Below, piece after piece: positions 50,381-62,424 of a stretch of 64,000 nucleotides of DNA. The position numbers and the translations under genes were made by a program. Each line of letters opens with the position of its first letter. Within the stretch, counting starts at the first letter, position 1. Origin of the DNA: Candidatus Gordonibacter avicola (GTDB taxonomy: Bacteria > Actinomycetota > Coriobacteriia > Coriobacteriales > Eggerthellaceae); contig DXGM01000003.1 in the NCBI GenBank assembly GCA_019113915.1, forward strand, positions 186,001 through 250,000, written 5' to 3'. Under the pieces are notes generated by a model. It did not search any database and had not been told where the DNA came from. It saw only the letters and a list, made by a program, of their open reading frames with translations.

Positions 50381-53300
50381 TTATGCTTCGGCAGTCGTCG
50401 GTTCCCATTGGGGGAGATCTTGCAGGGCTACTACCGTGAGGCCGCTGCCGCGGGCTACTTCCATGCCGGCTACCATGGCTTGGGCGCCGGCGAGATTGGT
50501 TACGTGGGTGACGCCGTGCTTGACGGCCTCAAGGCGCAGCTCGTAGCCGTCGGCGCGGGTGGCGTGGCCAAATGGGGTGTTAATCATGAGCGCAATCTCG
50601 CCGGCGGCGATGCGATCCACCACGTTCGGCGTGCCCTCGTGCACCTTCTTCACGTCCTCGCAGTCCACACCGGCGGCACGCAGGGCGCGAGCGGTGCCAG
50701 CTGTCGCTACCACGTGGAAGCCCAGGCGTACGATGTCGCGCGCGATGCTCACAATGGCGCGCTTGTCGCGGTCACACACGCTGATGAACACCGTGCCGCC
50801 TTCAGGCAGCGCGTAACTGATAGCCAGCTGGGTCTTCGCGAACGCCGCGGGGAAGTTGCGTGCAATGCCCATGACCTCGCCCGTTGACTTCATCTCGGGG
50901 CCGAGCACCGTGTCGGCACCGGGGAAGCGGCCGAAGGGCATGACGGCTTCCTTCACGCTGTAGTGCTCCAAGCGGCGATCATCGGCCGGCAGTCCCAAGT
51001 CAGCGATGCGCTCCCCCGCCATGATGCGGGCGGCGCACTTCGCCAGTGGCACGCCGGTGGCCTTCGACACGAAGGGCACGGTGCGGCTCGCGCGTGGGTT
51101 GGCCTCGATGATGTAGATGACCTGGTCTTTAATGGCGAACTGGATGTTGATGAGCCCCACCACGCCCAGGCGCAGCGCCAGCTGCCGCGCAATGGAGCGC
51201 AGCTGTGCCACCACGGCCTCGGACAGCGCGAACGGCGGCGTGCAACACGCCGAGTCACCCGAGTGGATGCCCGCCATCTCAATGTGCTCCAGCACACCTC
51301 CCACATACACTTCCTCGCCATCGCAAAGCGCGTCGAGGTCAACCTCCACGGCACCCTCAAGGAAGCGGTCGAGATACACCGGATGATCAGGCGAAATCTT
51401 AGCGGCCTCAGCCATGTACTTCTCCAGCTGAGCGCCGTCGTACACAATGCCCATGCCGCGCCCGCCCAAGACGTAGCTCGGGCGTACCAAAAGCGGGAAC
51501 CCAATCTGGTCGGCCACCACGCACGCCTCTTCGAACGTGGACGCCATACCCGCAGCCGGATACGTGATACCCAGCTCGTCCAAAATGGCGCTGAAGCGGT
51601 CGCGATCCTCCGCCAAGTCGATGGCCTCCGGCGACGTGCCCATGATAGGCACCCCCGCCTCGGCCAGCGCATTCGCCAGCTTGAGCGGCGTCTGGCCGCC
51701 AAGGGTGACCACCACACCGTCGGGCTGCTCCACATCCACAATGTCCATGACGTCTTCGAACGTGAGCGGCTCGAAGTACAGCTTGTCGGACGTATCGTAG
51801 TCGGTGGACACCGTTTCGGGGTTGCAGTTCACCATGATGGTTTCAAACCCGGCCTCGGCCAGCGCATACGACGCGTGCACACAGCAGTAGTCGAACTCGA
51901 TGCCCTGACCAATGCGGTTCGGCCCGGCACCAAGAATCATCGCGCGGCGGCGCGTCTTAGGCGCCACCTCCGTTTCGTCGGCGTCGTAGGTCTTGTAGTG
52001 GTAGGCCGTCTGACTGGGGAACTCGGCCGCGCACGTGTCCACCGTCTTGAACGAGGGCACCACGTGCAGCATCTTGCGACATGTACGCACCGTAAGCTCG
52101 TCGGAGCCGGTCAGGTGCGCAATCTGCGCGTCGGAAAGCCCATAGCCCTTGAGCAGGCGGAACGCATCGGCGTCCAGCTGATCGAGCGGCGAGCCACGCA
52201 GGTTCTCTTGCACGCGCACAATGTCCGCCATGCGCGCCACAAAGAACGGATCGATGCGGCTCACCTCGGAAGCGCGCTTCACCGTCCAGCCGCGGCGCAG
52301 CGCCTCGGCCAGGTAGAAGATGCGGTCAGCCGTGGGTCGACGCACGAGATCCTCAAGCTCCGCGTCAGCCGCAGCGCCCTCGTCCCCCTTGCCATCGGCA
52401 CCAAGGCCTGCGCGGCCGTTTTCAAGCGAGCGCATAGCCTTGCCAAGTGCTTCCTCAAAGGTGCGGCCGATGGACATAACCTCGCCCACCGCCTTCATGC
52501 GCGTGGACAACGTATCGTCGGTGCCCTGGAACTTCTCGAACGCGAAGCGCGGCACTTTCACCACGCAGTAGTCGATGGACGGCTCGAAGCACGCGGGCGT
52601 GGCCTTCGTGATGTCGTTCACAATCTCGTCGAGCGTGTAACCCACGGCAAGCTTCGCCGCCGCCTTCGCGATGGGGAACCCGGTGGCCTTCGAGGCCAGC
52701 GCCGACGAACGCGACACGCGCGGGTTCATCTCAATTACAATCATGCGGCCGTTTTCCGGATTGACGGCGAACTGCACGTTGGAGCCGCCGGTTTCCACGC
52801 CGATCTTCTCCAGAATGGCGAGCGAGGCCGCGCGCATGCGCTGATATTCTACGTCCGAGAGCGTCTGCGCTGGCGCCACGGTGATGGAGTCGCCCGTGTG
52901 CACGCCCATGGCGTCGAAGTTCTCGATGGAGCACACAATGATGCCGTTGCCGGCGTGGTCGCGCATGACCTCCATCTCGTACTCTTTCCAGCCCTCAATG
53001 CTTTCCTCCACCAGCACCTCGCCGGCCGGGGACAGCTCCAGTCCCTGGCCCACGATAGCCACCAGCTCGTCGTGGTCGTGCGCGATGCCGCCACCCGCGC
53101 CGCCGAGCGTGAACGACGGGCGCAGCACCACGGGGTAGCCGAGCTCGGCCACGATGGCCTCGGCATCGGCCACGGAATACGCGTAGCCTGAACGCGCCGT
53201 CTCGATGCCAAGTTCCGCCATGCAGTCGTTGAAGAGTTTGCGATCCTCGCCGCGCTCGATGGCGGCCAAATCGCAGCCGATCATCTCCACGCCGTACTTG

Positions 53301-53626
53301 TCAAGGATGCCCGATTTCGCCAGTTCAACAGCCGTGTTGAGGCCCGTCTGACCACCGAGCGTGGGCAGCAGAGCATCGGGACGCTCCTTGGCGATGACCT
53401 GCTCCACGAACTCGGTCGTGATGGGTTCGACGTAAGTGCGGTCGGCCAGTCCGGGATCGGTCATGATGGTGGCAGGATTGCTGTTTACGAGCACCACGCG
53501 GTAGCCGTCGGCCTTCAGCACCTTGCACGCCTGCGCACCCGAGTAGTCGAACTCGCACGCCTGCCCGATGACGATGGGGCCAGACCCAATAACCAGGATA
53601 GTTTTAATGTCGTCGCGCTTCGGCAT
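50381..53626 (-). CDS. carB: Carbamoyl-phosphate synthase large subunit
   Basis: 1081 residues from ATG 53626, two bases after the carA stop. Both ATP-grasp halves are present, each opening with an IGSGP- or GAGPN-type nucleotide site ([37 protein letters not shown]). The C-terminal MGS-like allosteric domain ends the protein ([20 protein letters not shown]). With CarA it makes carbamoyl phosphate for pyrimidines and arginine. The upstream in-frame extension to 53953 lies within carA and is not used. Confidence 0.97.
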   Translation of the reverse strand: MPKRDDIKTILVIGSGPIVIGQACEFDYSGAQACKVLKADGYRVVLVNSNPATIMTDPGLADRTYVEPITTEFVEQVIAKERPDALLPTLGGQTGLNTAVELAKSGILDKYGVEMIGCDLAAIERGEDRKLFNDCMAELGIETARSGYAYSVADAEAIVAELGYPVVLRPSFTLGGAGGGIAHDHDELVAIVGQGLELSPAGEVLVEESIEGWKEYEMEVMRDHAGNGIIVCSIENFDAMGVHTGDSITVAPAQTLSDVEYQRMRAASLAILEKIGVETGGSNVQFAVNPENGRMIVIEMNPRVSRSSALASKATGFPIAKAAAKLAVGYTLDEIVNDITKATPACFEPSIDYCVVKVPRFAFEKFQGTDDTLSTRMKAVGEVMSIGRTFEEALGKAMRSLENGRAGLGADGKGDEGAAADAELEDLVRRPTADRIFYLAEALRRGWTVKRASEVSRIDPFFVARMADIVRVQENLRGSPLDQLDADAFRLLKGYGLSDAQIAHLTGSDELTVRTCRKMLHVVPSFKTVDTCAAEFPSQTAYHYKTYDADETEVAPKTRRRAMILGAGPNRIGQGIEFDYCCVHASYALAEAGFETIMVNCNPETVSTDYDTSDKLYFEPLTFEDVMDIVDVEQPDGVVVTLGGQTPLKLANALAEAGVPIMGTSPEAIDLAEDRDRFSAILDELGITYPAAGMASTFEEACVVADQIGFPLLVRPSYVLGGRGMGIVYDGAQLEKYMAEAAKISPDHPVYLDRFLEGAVEVDLDALCDGEEVYVGGVLEHIEMAGIHSGDSACCTPPFALSEAVVAQLRSIARQLALRLGVVGLINIQFAIKDQVIYIIEANPRASRTVPFVSKATGVPLAKCAARIMAGERIADLGLPADDRRLEHYSVKEAVMPFGRFPGADTVLGPEMKSTGEVMGIARNFPAAFAKTQLAISYALPEGGTVFISVCDRDKRAIVSIARDIVRLGFHVVATAGTARALRAAGVDCEDVKKVHEGTPNVVDRIAAGEIALMINTPFGHATRADGYELRLEAVKHGVTHVTNLAGAQAMVAGMEVARGSGLTVVALQDLPQWEPTTAEA

Positions 53627-53628
53627 GC

Positions 53629-54981
53629 CTATCGCCCCCCTTCCGTCACCGACGCCGTTGCTCCCGGAACCGTTGCCTGTTGTGCGCCGAACGTCCAGCC
53701 GGCCAGGCGATCTTCGGCGATGTCGATGTCGAGGTAATCCGCACGTCCATCCATCAAGCGCGTGAACGCGGTGAACAGGTAGTGGGCGTCGGTTGGCCCC
53801 GGCGAGGCTTCGGGGTGGTACTGCACGGAAAACGCCGGGATGTCCAGAAACGCGATGCCCTCGGCCGTGCCGTCGTTCAGGTTCACATGCGTCAGCTGAA
53901 TGCGGCCGAAGCGCTCGTTCTGCACGACGGGCGCGATATGCGCGTTCGCCCAAAAGCGCAGGTCGTCCTCATGGCCCTTGAAGCCGCCCGAAAGTTCCGG
54001 CACAAGCGCGCCCAAGCTGGGGAACACCAGGCTGAAGCCGTGGTTCTGCGCGGTAATTTCCACGCGGCCGGTGAGCAGGTTCATAACGGGGTGGTTGCCA
54101 CCGCGATGGCCGAACTTCAGCTTCTCGATGTCGGCGCCGGCAGCCTTCGAAATCATTTGGTGCCCCAGGCAAATGCCGAACACCGGCACCTTGCCCAGCA
54201 GCTGCTCTACCTGCACATACGTACCCTCAACCGCCTCCGGGTCGCCGGGGCCGTTCGACAGAAACACGCCGTCGGGTTCCATGGCCAGCACGTCGGCTGC
54301 TGGGGTATCCCACGGCACCACCGTAAGGTCACAGCCCGCGCGCACGAGGTTTTCCAAAATGGAACGCTTCGCGCCGCAGTCATACGCCACCACGCGATGG
54401 CGCGGCGCCGCGCCCCCGGCCACGGCAAACTCATGGCTTGCCGGTAACTCAGCGAACGTGTGCGGCGCGTCACACGACACGGTGGCCGCCAGGTTCACGC
54501 CCACAATCGACTCACTCGCGCGCACCTTCGCAAGCAGGCTGGCCTCGTCGGTATCCACGGTTGAAAGCACCGCACGCTGCGCGCCATGGTCGCGCACGTG
54601 ACGCACGAGCGCACGCGTGTCCACGCCTTCCACAGCCACCACGCCGTGTTCGCGCAGGTAGTCGGGCAGCGTGAGCTCGCTTCGCCAGTTCGACGGCGTC
54701 GCGCACATGTCGCGCACCACCAGCCCGCGCAGCGCAGGCACTTCCGCCTGGGCGTCTTCGCGGTTCACACCGTAATTGCCAATCTGCGGATACGTCATGG
54801 TGATAATCTGGCCGGCATACGACGGGTCGGTAATCACCTCAAGGTAGCCCTCAAGCGACGTGTTGAAGCAAATCTCGCCGTACACCTCCCCCGCCGCCGC
54901 ACACGACGTGCCGCGAAACACCGCGCCGTCTTCCAACACAAGGAGCGCCGCCGCGCCCGCAGGCTTCGACACACCCCTCAT
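53629..54981 (-). CDS. carA: Carbamoyl-phosphate synthase small subunit
   Basis: 450 residues from ATG 54981. The alternative TTG 55005 (458 residues) has the better AGAGGA site, so the start is uncertain. The N-terminal CPSase_sm_chain domain ([36 protein letters not shown]) precedes the class I glutaminase. The nucleophile Cys lies in FGICLGHQ, with NHGFS and the His of YHPEASPGP. It supplies ammonia to CarB. The ~70-residue C-terminal extension past YHPEASP is longer than usual and ends in Ser/Thr/Gly-rich sequence. Confidence 0.95.
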   Translation of the reverse strand: MRGVSKPAGAAALLVLEDGAVFRGTSCAAAGEVYGEICFNTSLEGYLEVITDPSYAGQIITMTYPQIGNYGVNREDAQAEVPALRGLVVRDMCATPSNWRSELTLPDYLREHGVVAVEGVDTRALVRHVRDHGAQRAVLSTVDTDEASLLAKVRASESIVGVNLAATVSCDAPHTFAELPASHEFAVAGGAAPRHRVVAYDCGAKRSILENLVRAGCDLTVVPWDTPAADVLAMEPDGVFLSNGPGDPEAVEGTYVQVEQLLGKVPVFGICLGHQMISKAAGADIEKLKFGHRGGNHPVMNLLTGRVEITAQNHGFSLVFPSLGALVPELSGGFKGHEDDLRFWANAHIAPVVQNERFGRIQLTHVNLNDGTAEGIAFLDIPAFSVQYHPEASPGPTDAHYLFTAFTRLMDGRADYLDIDIAEDRLAGWTFGAQQATVPGATASVTEGGR

Positions 54982-55035
54982 TAACCGCTCGCTGATCTGG
55001 CTCAAAGCTCTTCCTCTCGCTCGGGCAACGCGCCT

Positions 55036-55123
55036 ACAAAAAGCGCCTCCATCTGATGACGAGGCGCACGGATGCAGGAATATGTTGCGCACCTTGTCGG
55101 TCTCTCCGTACCGCCCTTAAAGG
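55036..55123 (-). promoter_or_regulatory. PyrR attenuator in the carAB leader
   Basis: The minus-strand leader has a PyrR-binding-loop-like segment (55091-55123): CCUU at its start, CGGU-ACGGAGAG-ACCG, and AAGG at its end. It is followed by a terminator whose stem is GCGCCT/AGGCGC with UUUUU (55036-55067). PyrR with UMP would stabilise the loop and favour termination. The loop matches that before pyrR nearly base for base. Confidence 0.75.
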
Positions 55124-55132
55124 TCGAACGCT

Positions 55133-55161
55133 AGTATACGACTATCACGCGTATTACGCAG
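55133..55161 (-). promoter_or_regulatory. Promoter for carAB
   Basis: TATACT (55133-55138) on the minus strand, with a weak CTGCGT 17 bp upstream (55156-55161). The -10 is identical to that of pyrRBC, and the PyrR loop starts 10 bp downstream. Confidence 0.5.
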
Positions 55162-55245
55162 GCAAAATGCAGTATTTTCTTAGTTTCGCGCAGAAATATG
55201 CAGAATGTGGCGAAGGTTGGCGAACGGGAACCACGCGCGGCGTGC

Positions 55246-56064
55246 CTACCCCAGCTCTGCCAGACGCTCGCGGGCCTCACGCACGACAGGCAAGCGGTTT
55301 CCGTGCTCCACAACGAACGCAAGCGCCGCCCGCTCACCAGCAGCATCGCCGCGCCTGCGCTGAATGGCGGCCACCTCCGCCGCTGCCTGCACGCGCATAC
55401 GCGGCAGATAGGATGCCGACGGGTATATCTGCGTGTAGCGGCTCAGCAGTTCCTCGTCGTTTCCATCGCGGCGCGCCTGCAGAATGGCGCGCTCCCACGA
55501 AAGGAAGTTCTCGCGATCGTCGAGCTGTGCACCTGCCTGCTTAAGGGCCGCCTCGGCCTCGTCGATCACGCCAAGCGCCGCCTCCGGCCCGAACAGGCGC
55601 ACAACCACGGGTTCCATGTTTATCAGCAACCCCGCGCGCATCGCCGGGTTGGGCGCGTGCTTAGCACCCTCCACCATGGCGGTGCCGATAGTAGCCGCCT
55701 CACTAGTGCGCCCCATATCGTCCAACGCCAGCGCATAAAATGACAGAAACCACGAGCCTGCCTCGGTATACGGCGGCTCAATGACCTGGGCCAACGGTTC
55801 ACCCTGTTCCAAAAACGCCGGCGGGTCGCACGCATCGTTGTAAAGCGAAACCAGCGCGTCAGCCTTCTGATCGGCCTTGCTCCCCAGTACGCGCGACAAC
55901 CCCAGCAAGCAGGCGAAAAACACCACGACCAGCGCTACCATACCCTCAAGCGTCGCAAACATGTTGCGCCCCGCAAGCGCCGACCACGCATACAACACCG
56001 CAAAGGGAGCTATCGCCGCCACCACATACACAGCCATCTTATATCCCTTAAAGTAAGGCAGCAT
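55246..56064 (-). CDS. Membrane-anchored TPR-like protein of unknown function
   Basis: 272 residues from ATG 56064 (AAAGGAATGG upstream). Two transmembrane helices lie at about 10-33 and 40-60. The remaining ~200 residues are helical with TPR-like spacing (LVSLYNDACDPPAF, FLSFYALALDDMGRTSEAA, AIQRRRGDAAGERAALAFVV). It lies upstream of the carAB promoter on the same strand and probably has its own transcription. No family is recognised; a role in protein-protein contact at the membrane is inference. Confidence 0.65.
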   Translation of the reverse strand: MLPYFKGYKMAVYVVAAIAPFAVLYAWSALAGRNMFATLEGMVALVVVFFACLLGLSRVLGSKADQKADALVSLYNDACDPPAFLEQGEPLAQVIEPPYTEAGSWFLSFYALALDDMGRTSEAATIGTAMVEGAKHAPNPAMRAGLLINMEPVVVRLFGPEAALGVIDEAEAALKQAGAQLDDRENFLSWERAILQARRDGNDEELLSRYTQIYPSASYLPRMRVQAAAEVAAIQRRRGDAAGERAALAFVVEHGNRLPVVREARERLAELG

Positions 56065-56233
56065 GCCATTCCTTTCGCCAGACCCATCCACGCACCTGTT
56101 CCCCACCAGCATACCCCAGCACGCAAAAACGTGCACAAATCGTTCGGGTGAGACTATCTTTTAGGGGAATATATTCGTATAGTACTCAGTAATCGTACAA
56201 TCGTGCGACTTCGTCCGAGAATCGGAGGTCATG

Positions 56234-57208
56234 ATGGCAACGATGGTAGTCGGGCACTATCCTATCAACGGCGACACCGCAGAACACGCATTCGCGAAAA
56301 TGAAAATCGGGGAAACAGAGTACCGCTTCCAATGCTACGGAGGCACGAACGACAAAGGTACGGAATGCCCCGCTCATTACTTTTTACGTCGCAGTTCATT
56401 TTACTTTCGCATCGCCTGCGAAACCGCAGAAAGAGAACTGACCTGCCATGCGAGAATCGCGCTATGCCTCGCTCAGTGGACCCGCCCCATCTACTTTGAT
56501 AGGTACGATTACAATAGCAAGAAAGGCGGCTACCGAAACCGTGGCGATTCTGCGGGCATTATCTATGGGTTGACGGGGTTGTGCCATCAAATGTGCAACA
56601 CCATAACGTGCGCAACAGACGTGACCGATCCGCTGCATGCGCTCATTAACTGGCCCCCATCGCTGTCGGCCTCAAAAATCATATATGGGAATCGGGGAAT
56701 CTGGGGGCATGAGCGCGCCATCTCCAAATACGTGAAAACGCTGGTAGCGTGCTACGGCGAGAATATGAGTGATGACCATATTCTGGATGAAAACTTCGAT
56801 TCCGCAGCCCTTGATGCCGAACTAGCGGCCATCAACGAAGAGCAGGATGCTGCCATACGATGGGGTCTGACAAATGGCCCCGATACAGATGAGCGGCGTG
56901 ATTTTCTAAGCGAACTTGTGCCCAACCTCAACGAATCTCAGCCGATCCTCGACGCCGATTTTGAAACCATGTCACTCAAGCACGAATTGGATAATCTGCT
57001 GATACGAGGGCAACTCTCCAATGAAGAATACGCTGCCCGGATGAACGAGGCCACGCGCACCCTGCTCTTCCGCTATGCCGAGGTTATGGGTGAGAACGTA
57101 TTCACGGATGCCTTTGAAACAAGACCAGATGATATTCAGTACAACATCATCAACCCTGAATACATGCTGGATGATTATGAGATAGTGAAAGAGGAATTAG
57201 GTTTGTAG
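56234..57208 (+). CDS. Orphan protein with a GLCHQ motif
   Basis: 324 residues from ATG 56234 (CGGAGG five bases upstream; ATG 56231 also possible). The gene is less GC-rich than its neighbours. The N-terminal half is Cys/His-rich: CYGGTNDKGTECPAHYFLRR and YGLTGLCHQMCNTI, then YGNRGIWGHERAI. The C-terminal half is acidic and helical (LDENFDSAALDAELAAINEE, LKHELDNLLIRGQLSNEEYA). A Cys-His pair in GLCHQ could be catalytic, as in papain-like folds, but this is speculation. There is no signal peptide. It stands alone between a divergent membrane gene and a terminator, suggesting recent acquisition. Confidence 0.7.
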   Translation: MATMVVGHYPINGDTAEHAFAKMKIGETEYRFQCYGGTNDKGTECPAHYFLRRSSFYFRIACETAERELTCHARIALCLAQWTRPIYFDRYDYNSKKGGYRNRGDSAGIIYGLTGLCHQMCNTITCATDVTDPLHALINWPPSLSASKIIYGNRGIWGHERAISKYVKTLVACYGENMSDDHILDENFDSAALDAELAAINEEQDAAIRWGLTNGPDTDERRDFLSELVPNLNESQPILDADFETMSLKHELDNLLIRGQLSNEEYAARMNEATRTLLFRYAEVMGENVFTDAFETRPDDIQYNIINPEYMLDDYEIVKEELGL

Positions 57209-57256
57209 TAACGCACACACCCGCCCGTTGAACGGGAAACATGCAAGTTGAAAGAA

Positions 57257-57287
57257 AAGAAGCCGGGGCAGCATGTCCCGGCTTCTT
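57257..57287. terminator. Bidirectional terminator between the orphan gene and pyrC
   Basis: AAGAAGCCGGG and CCCGGCTTCTT (11 bp) pair around a 9-nt loop. Both sides are flanked by A/T-rich sequence, so it serves both convergent genes. Confidence 0.8.
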
Positions 57288-57331
57288 CGTGTTTTATGCG
57301 TGTGTGGCGTGGGTAAATCACACCCCCGCGC

Positions 57332-58624
57332 TTACTCGACGATAGCGCCGTCCTCCAGGGTGGCGTAGCCGGCTAGGTAGACGTCGGTGGCGCGGCCGGT
57401 GAGTTCGGCGCCGATGAAGCCGGAGTTCGTGGCTTTACTGAGGAAGTCGTCGGCCTCCACCGTCCAGATGACCTCGGGGTCGATGACCGTGAGGTCGGCC
57501 ACAGCGCCCGGCTCAAGCGCCACGCGCTCGACGCGTAGGATCTCGCGGGGCTTCGCGCTCATCAGCTCCACCGCGCGCTCCCAGCTGATGATGTCCGGCG
57601 CAACCAAGTGCGTGATGACCAGGGCCAGCGAAGTCTCCAAGCCGGTCATGCCGAAGGGCGCCAGCTCGAACTCGCAGTTTTTCTCGTAGTGCGTATGCGG
57701 CGCGTGATCGGTCACGATGGCGTCCACCGTGCCGTCTTTCACTCCTTCCACCAGCGCGGCGGCGTCCTCGGCCGTGCGCAGCGGCGGGTTCACCTTGAGG
57801 AAGGTGTTGTAGTCGTCCCCTATGGCGTCCTCGGTAAGGAACAGGTGGTGCGGCGTGACTTCGCAGGTCACAGGCAGGCCCTCGGCTTTCGCGGCGCGCA
57901 CCAACTCCAGGCCACGCGCGGTGGTCAGGTGCTGAATATGCAACGGGCAACCGGTAAGACGGCACATGGCAATGTCGCGGGCAATCTGAATCTCTTCGCC
58001 CTCGGCCGGCCAGCCCAGCATGCCGAGGCGCGTGGAGGCCACACCCTCGTTCACCTGGCCGTCGCCCACCAAGTCCTCGTCCTGGCAGTGGCTCATGACC
58101 ACGCGGTCGAACTGCGAGGCGTAGTCCATCACGCGGCGCATCATGCCCGCGCCCTGCACGCCGCGCCCATCGTCCGTGAAGGCCACGGCACCGTGGGCCA
58201 CCATATCGCCCATCTCGGAAAGCGTCTCGCCCTTAAGCCCCTGCGAGCAGGAGCCGGCCACATGCACGCGGCACTTGCCAACCGCCGCTGCGCGTGCTTG
58301 CACATACTCCACGCCCACCGCGCTGTCGATAACGGGCTTCGTGTTCGGCATGCAGCACACCGCCGTGAAGCCGCCATGGGCCGCCGCGCGCGTGCCGGAG
58401 GCGATGTCTTCCTTCTGCTCAAAGCCGGGCTCGCGCAGATGCACATGCATGTCTACCAGGCCGGGTACCACAATCTTGCCGCCCAGGTCGCGCTCGACGC
58501 CCTTCTCCATGGTGAGGCCGGTACCAATTTCGACAATCTTACCGTCGCGCACGAGGATGTCGGCCGTTTCATTCAGACCCACCTGCGGGTCAATCACGTG
58601 GGCGTTCTTAAGCAGTAAGGCCAT
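57332..58624 (-). CDS. pyrC: Dihydroorotase
   Basis: 430 residues from ATG 58624 (GGAGGGAG upstream), overlapping pyrB by 17 bp. Metal-binding motifs are PGLVDMHVHLREPGFE and the later HIQHLTTARG, DHAPH and CEVTPHH. This is the class I (Bacillus/type) dihydroorotase that cyclises carbamoyl aspartate. Overlap with pyrB is the usual pyrBC arrangement. The last gene of the pyrRBC operon. Confidence 0.96.
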   Translation of the reverse strand: MALLLKNAHVIDPQVGLNETADILVRDGKIVEIGTGLTMEKGVERDLGGKIVVPGLVDMHVHLREPGFEQKEDIASGTRAAAHGGFTAVCCMPNTKPVIDSAVGVEYVQARAAAVGKCRVHVAGSCSQGLKGETLSEMGDMVAHGAVAFTDDGRGVQGAGMMRRVMDYASQFDRVVMSHCQDEDLVGDGQVNEGVASTRLGMLGWPAEGEEIQIARDIAMCRLTGCPLHIQHLTTARGLELVRAAKAEGLPVTCEVTPHHLFLTEDAIGDDYNTFLKVNPPLRTAEDAAALVEGVKDGTVDAIVTDHAPHTHYEKNCEFELAPFGMTGLETSLALVITHLVAPDIISWERAVELMSAKPREILRVERVALEPGAVADLTVIDPEVIWTVEADDFLSKATNSGFIGAELTGRATDVYLAGYATLEDGAIVE

Positions 58625-59552
58625 CTTCGCTCCCTCCAAGCAGCAAATACATTTCGGCCATGCGGGTGAGAATGCCCGCATACACCTGATCGAGAATGAC
58701 CGAGCGCTTCGGGTGATCGGCCATGTAGCTGTCCAGTTCGACGCCGCGGTTGATGGGGCCGGGGTGGCAGATGAGGGCGTCGGGCTTCATGAGCGGCTCG
58801 CGCTCCTTCGTGAGGCCGTAGAGCATGTTGTACTCACGCAGGCTCGGGTACGGCGCGCCTTCAAGACGCTCGCGCTGGATGCGCAGCATGTACACCACGT
58901 CCAGGTCAGGCAGCACTTCGTCAAGCTTCGTGGTCACGCGGTCGGCGCCGAGCACGTCCGGGCGCGCGGGCAGAAGCGTCGGCGGCGCAATCACCGTCAC
59001 GTCGCAGCCCATAATCTTGAGCGCCGGGATAAGCGAACCACACACGCGGGAGTGCCCGATGTCGCCAACCACGCCCACCTTAAGGCCGGCGAGGTCGCCC
59101 TTGACCTCCCAGATGGAGTACAGGTCCAAGAGCGCCTGCGTCGGATGCTGATGCTTGCCGTCGCCCGCGTCAATCACGTGCGCGCCAGACACATCCGCAA
59201 TCTTGCGCGGCACACCGGCGTGCTTATCGCGCACAATAATCATGTCAATCTTGTAGGCGCAGAGCGTCTCCACCGTGTCCACCAGGCTCTCGCCCTTCAC
59301 CGTGGACGTGGAGCTGCCGCCGAAGTTCAGGCTGTTCGCACTCAGGCGCTTCTCGGCAATCTCAAACGACGAGCGCGTGCGCGTGGACGGCTCGTTGAAC
59401 ATATTTACTACCGTGACACCCTTCAAGGTGGGCACCTGCTTGATGCGGCGCTCGTTGACCTCCTTGAAGCGAGTGGCCGTCTCCAGGACGGTCATGATGT
59501 CGTCGGCGGAATACTCCGTGATATCAATCAGGTGCTTGTGATTGAACGCCAT
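58608..59552 (-). CDS. pyrB: Aspartate carbamoyltransferase catalytic subunit
   Basis: 314 residues. Carbamoyl-phosphate site is FNEPSTRTRSSFE. Other family segments are DAGDGKHQHPTQALLDLYSI, VGDIGHSRVCGSL, YMLRIQRERL and HPGPINRGVELD. It begins the committed step of pyrimidine synthesis. The start lies two bases after the pyrR stop. No pyrI regulatory subunit is visible, which fits control by PyrR attenuation. Confidence 0.97.
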   Translation of the reverse strand: MAFNHKHLIDITEYSADDIMTVLETATRFKEVNERRIKQVPTLKGVTVVNMFNEPSTRTRSSFEIAEKRLSANSLNFGGSSTSTVKGESLVDTVETLCAYKIDMIIVRDKHAGVPRKIADVSGAHVIDAGDGKHQHPTQALLDLYSIWEVKGDLAGLKVGVVGDIGHSRVCGSLIPALKIMGCDVTVIAPPTLLPARPDVLGADRVTTKLDEVLPDLDVVYMLRIQRERLEGAPYPSLREYNMLYGLTKEREPLMKPDALICHPGPINRGVELDSYMADHPKRSVILDQVYAGILTRMAEMYLLLGGSEDGLTA

Positions 59553-59554
59553 GC

Positions 59555-61400
<1,846 letters not shown>

Positions 61401-61427
61401 GCATCCCCCTTCTTCGCGCGTGCGCGC

Positions 61428-62249
61428 CTACTTCTTCCGGTTCGCTTCGTAGAGCTTATGCAAGCCGCGCAACGTGAGCGTGTCGTCGGCCTGCGCATCG
61501 TGGCGCAACAGGGCCGCAAGTGCCGCCGCATGCGTGCCCGTGACCACCACCGTAGGCGTGCTACCAAGTTCGGCTTCCACCAGGTCAAGCAAGCCATCGA
61601 GGCGCGCAACCTCGCCCATCACCACGCCGGCCTGCATGGCCTCGCGCGTATTCTTCCCAATGACCGACTGGGGTGCCTTCAGCTCCACCACCGGCAGGCG
61701 CGCGGCAGCGTTGGCAAGCGAGCGCGCGCCCAGCGCAAGCCCGGGCGCTATGATGCCGCCCACAAACACGCCGTCGGCATCGACCACTTCTAAGTTGGTG
61801 GTGGTACCCAAATCAACCACCACCAACGGACCGGTGAATTCCGCAAGGGCTGCCACCAGGTCAGCTATGCGGTCGGGCCCAATTTCAGCCGGGTCGCTGT
61901 AGCGCATGCGCACGCCCGTCTTGAGGCCCGGGCCCACCACGAGCGGACGACGGCCACACTCGGCGCGCAACGCCTGCGTCCACACCTCAACGAAGTCAGG
62001 GACAACGCACGACAAGACCGCGTCGGCCGGCGCGGCAGGCAGCACACCCACACCAGCAACGCCCGCGCGCCTCACCCGTTCCCCCAAAAACGCACCCACC
62101 GCACACCGCGCTTCATCAACCGTCAAGCGCTCGGGCGTGGACGCTTCCCACGTATCACCTAAGGCGCCGTCCACGAACAGCCCAAAGCGCGTCGAGGTGT
62201 TGCCCACGTCCACCGCCAGCACACCAGTTGGTTCGGGCCTCGCGTTCAT
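61428..62249 (-). CDS. coaX: Type III pantothenate kinase
   Basis: 273 residues from ATG 62249 (AAAGGAGG upstream). The ASKHA fold is recognised by VLAVDVGNTSTRFGLF, VVGPGLKTGVRMRY, IGPDRIADLVAA, VVVDLGTTTNLEVVD and GGIIAPGLALGARSLA. It phosphorylates pantothenate in CoA synthesis without feedback by CoA. The upstream in-frame extension to 62777 lies opposite the OPT gene and is rejected. Confidence 0.96.
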   Translation of the reverse strand: MNARPEPTGVLAVDVGNTSTRFGLFVDGALGDTWEASTPERLTVDEARCAVGAFLGERVRRAGVAGVGVLPAAPADAVLSCVVPDFVEVWTQALRAECGRRPLVVGPGLKTGVRMRYSDPAEIGPDRIADLVAALAEFTGPLVVVDLGTTTNLEVVDADGVFVGGIIAPGLALGARSLANAAARLPVVELKAPQSVIGKNTREAMQAGVVMGEVARLDGLLDLVEAELGSTPTVVVTGTHAAALAALLRHDAQADDTLTLRGLHKLYEANRKK

Positions 62250-62348
62250 GCGCCCTCCTTTCGGCACCGTTCGCTCATCGGTGCACCCATTTCTCCGTCT
62301 TGCGCGCACACTACTGCATTTTTTGCGATGCCGCGCGCGCCTTGCGTG

Positions 62349-62356
62349 ATTATACT
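62349..62356. promoter_or_regulatory. Overlapping divergent -10 elements for coaX and the OPT gene
   Basis: On the minus strand 62349-62354 reads TATAAT, a perfect -10 for coaX. On the plus strand 62351-62356 reads TATACT for the transporter. Both -35 regions are weak. Transcription in the two directions would be mutually exclusive. Confidence 0.5.
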
Positions 62357-62424
62357 GTACCCGTCCCAACGGTAACCCGACTTCCCGAAACGAGGGGAAG
62401 CGGATATACGAAAAGGAGAAGGAC

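Noticed and set aside
50963..53191. 742-codon open frame opposite carB
   Set aside because: Antisense shadow of the CarB ATP-grasp domains with no recognisable domain.
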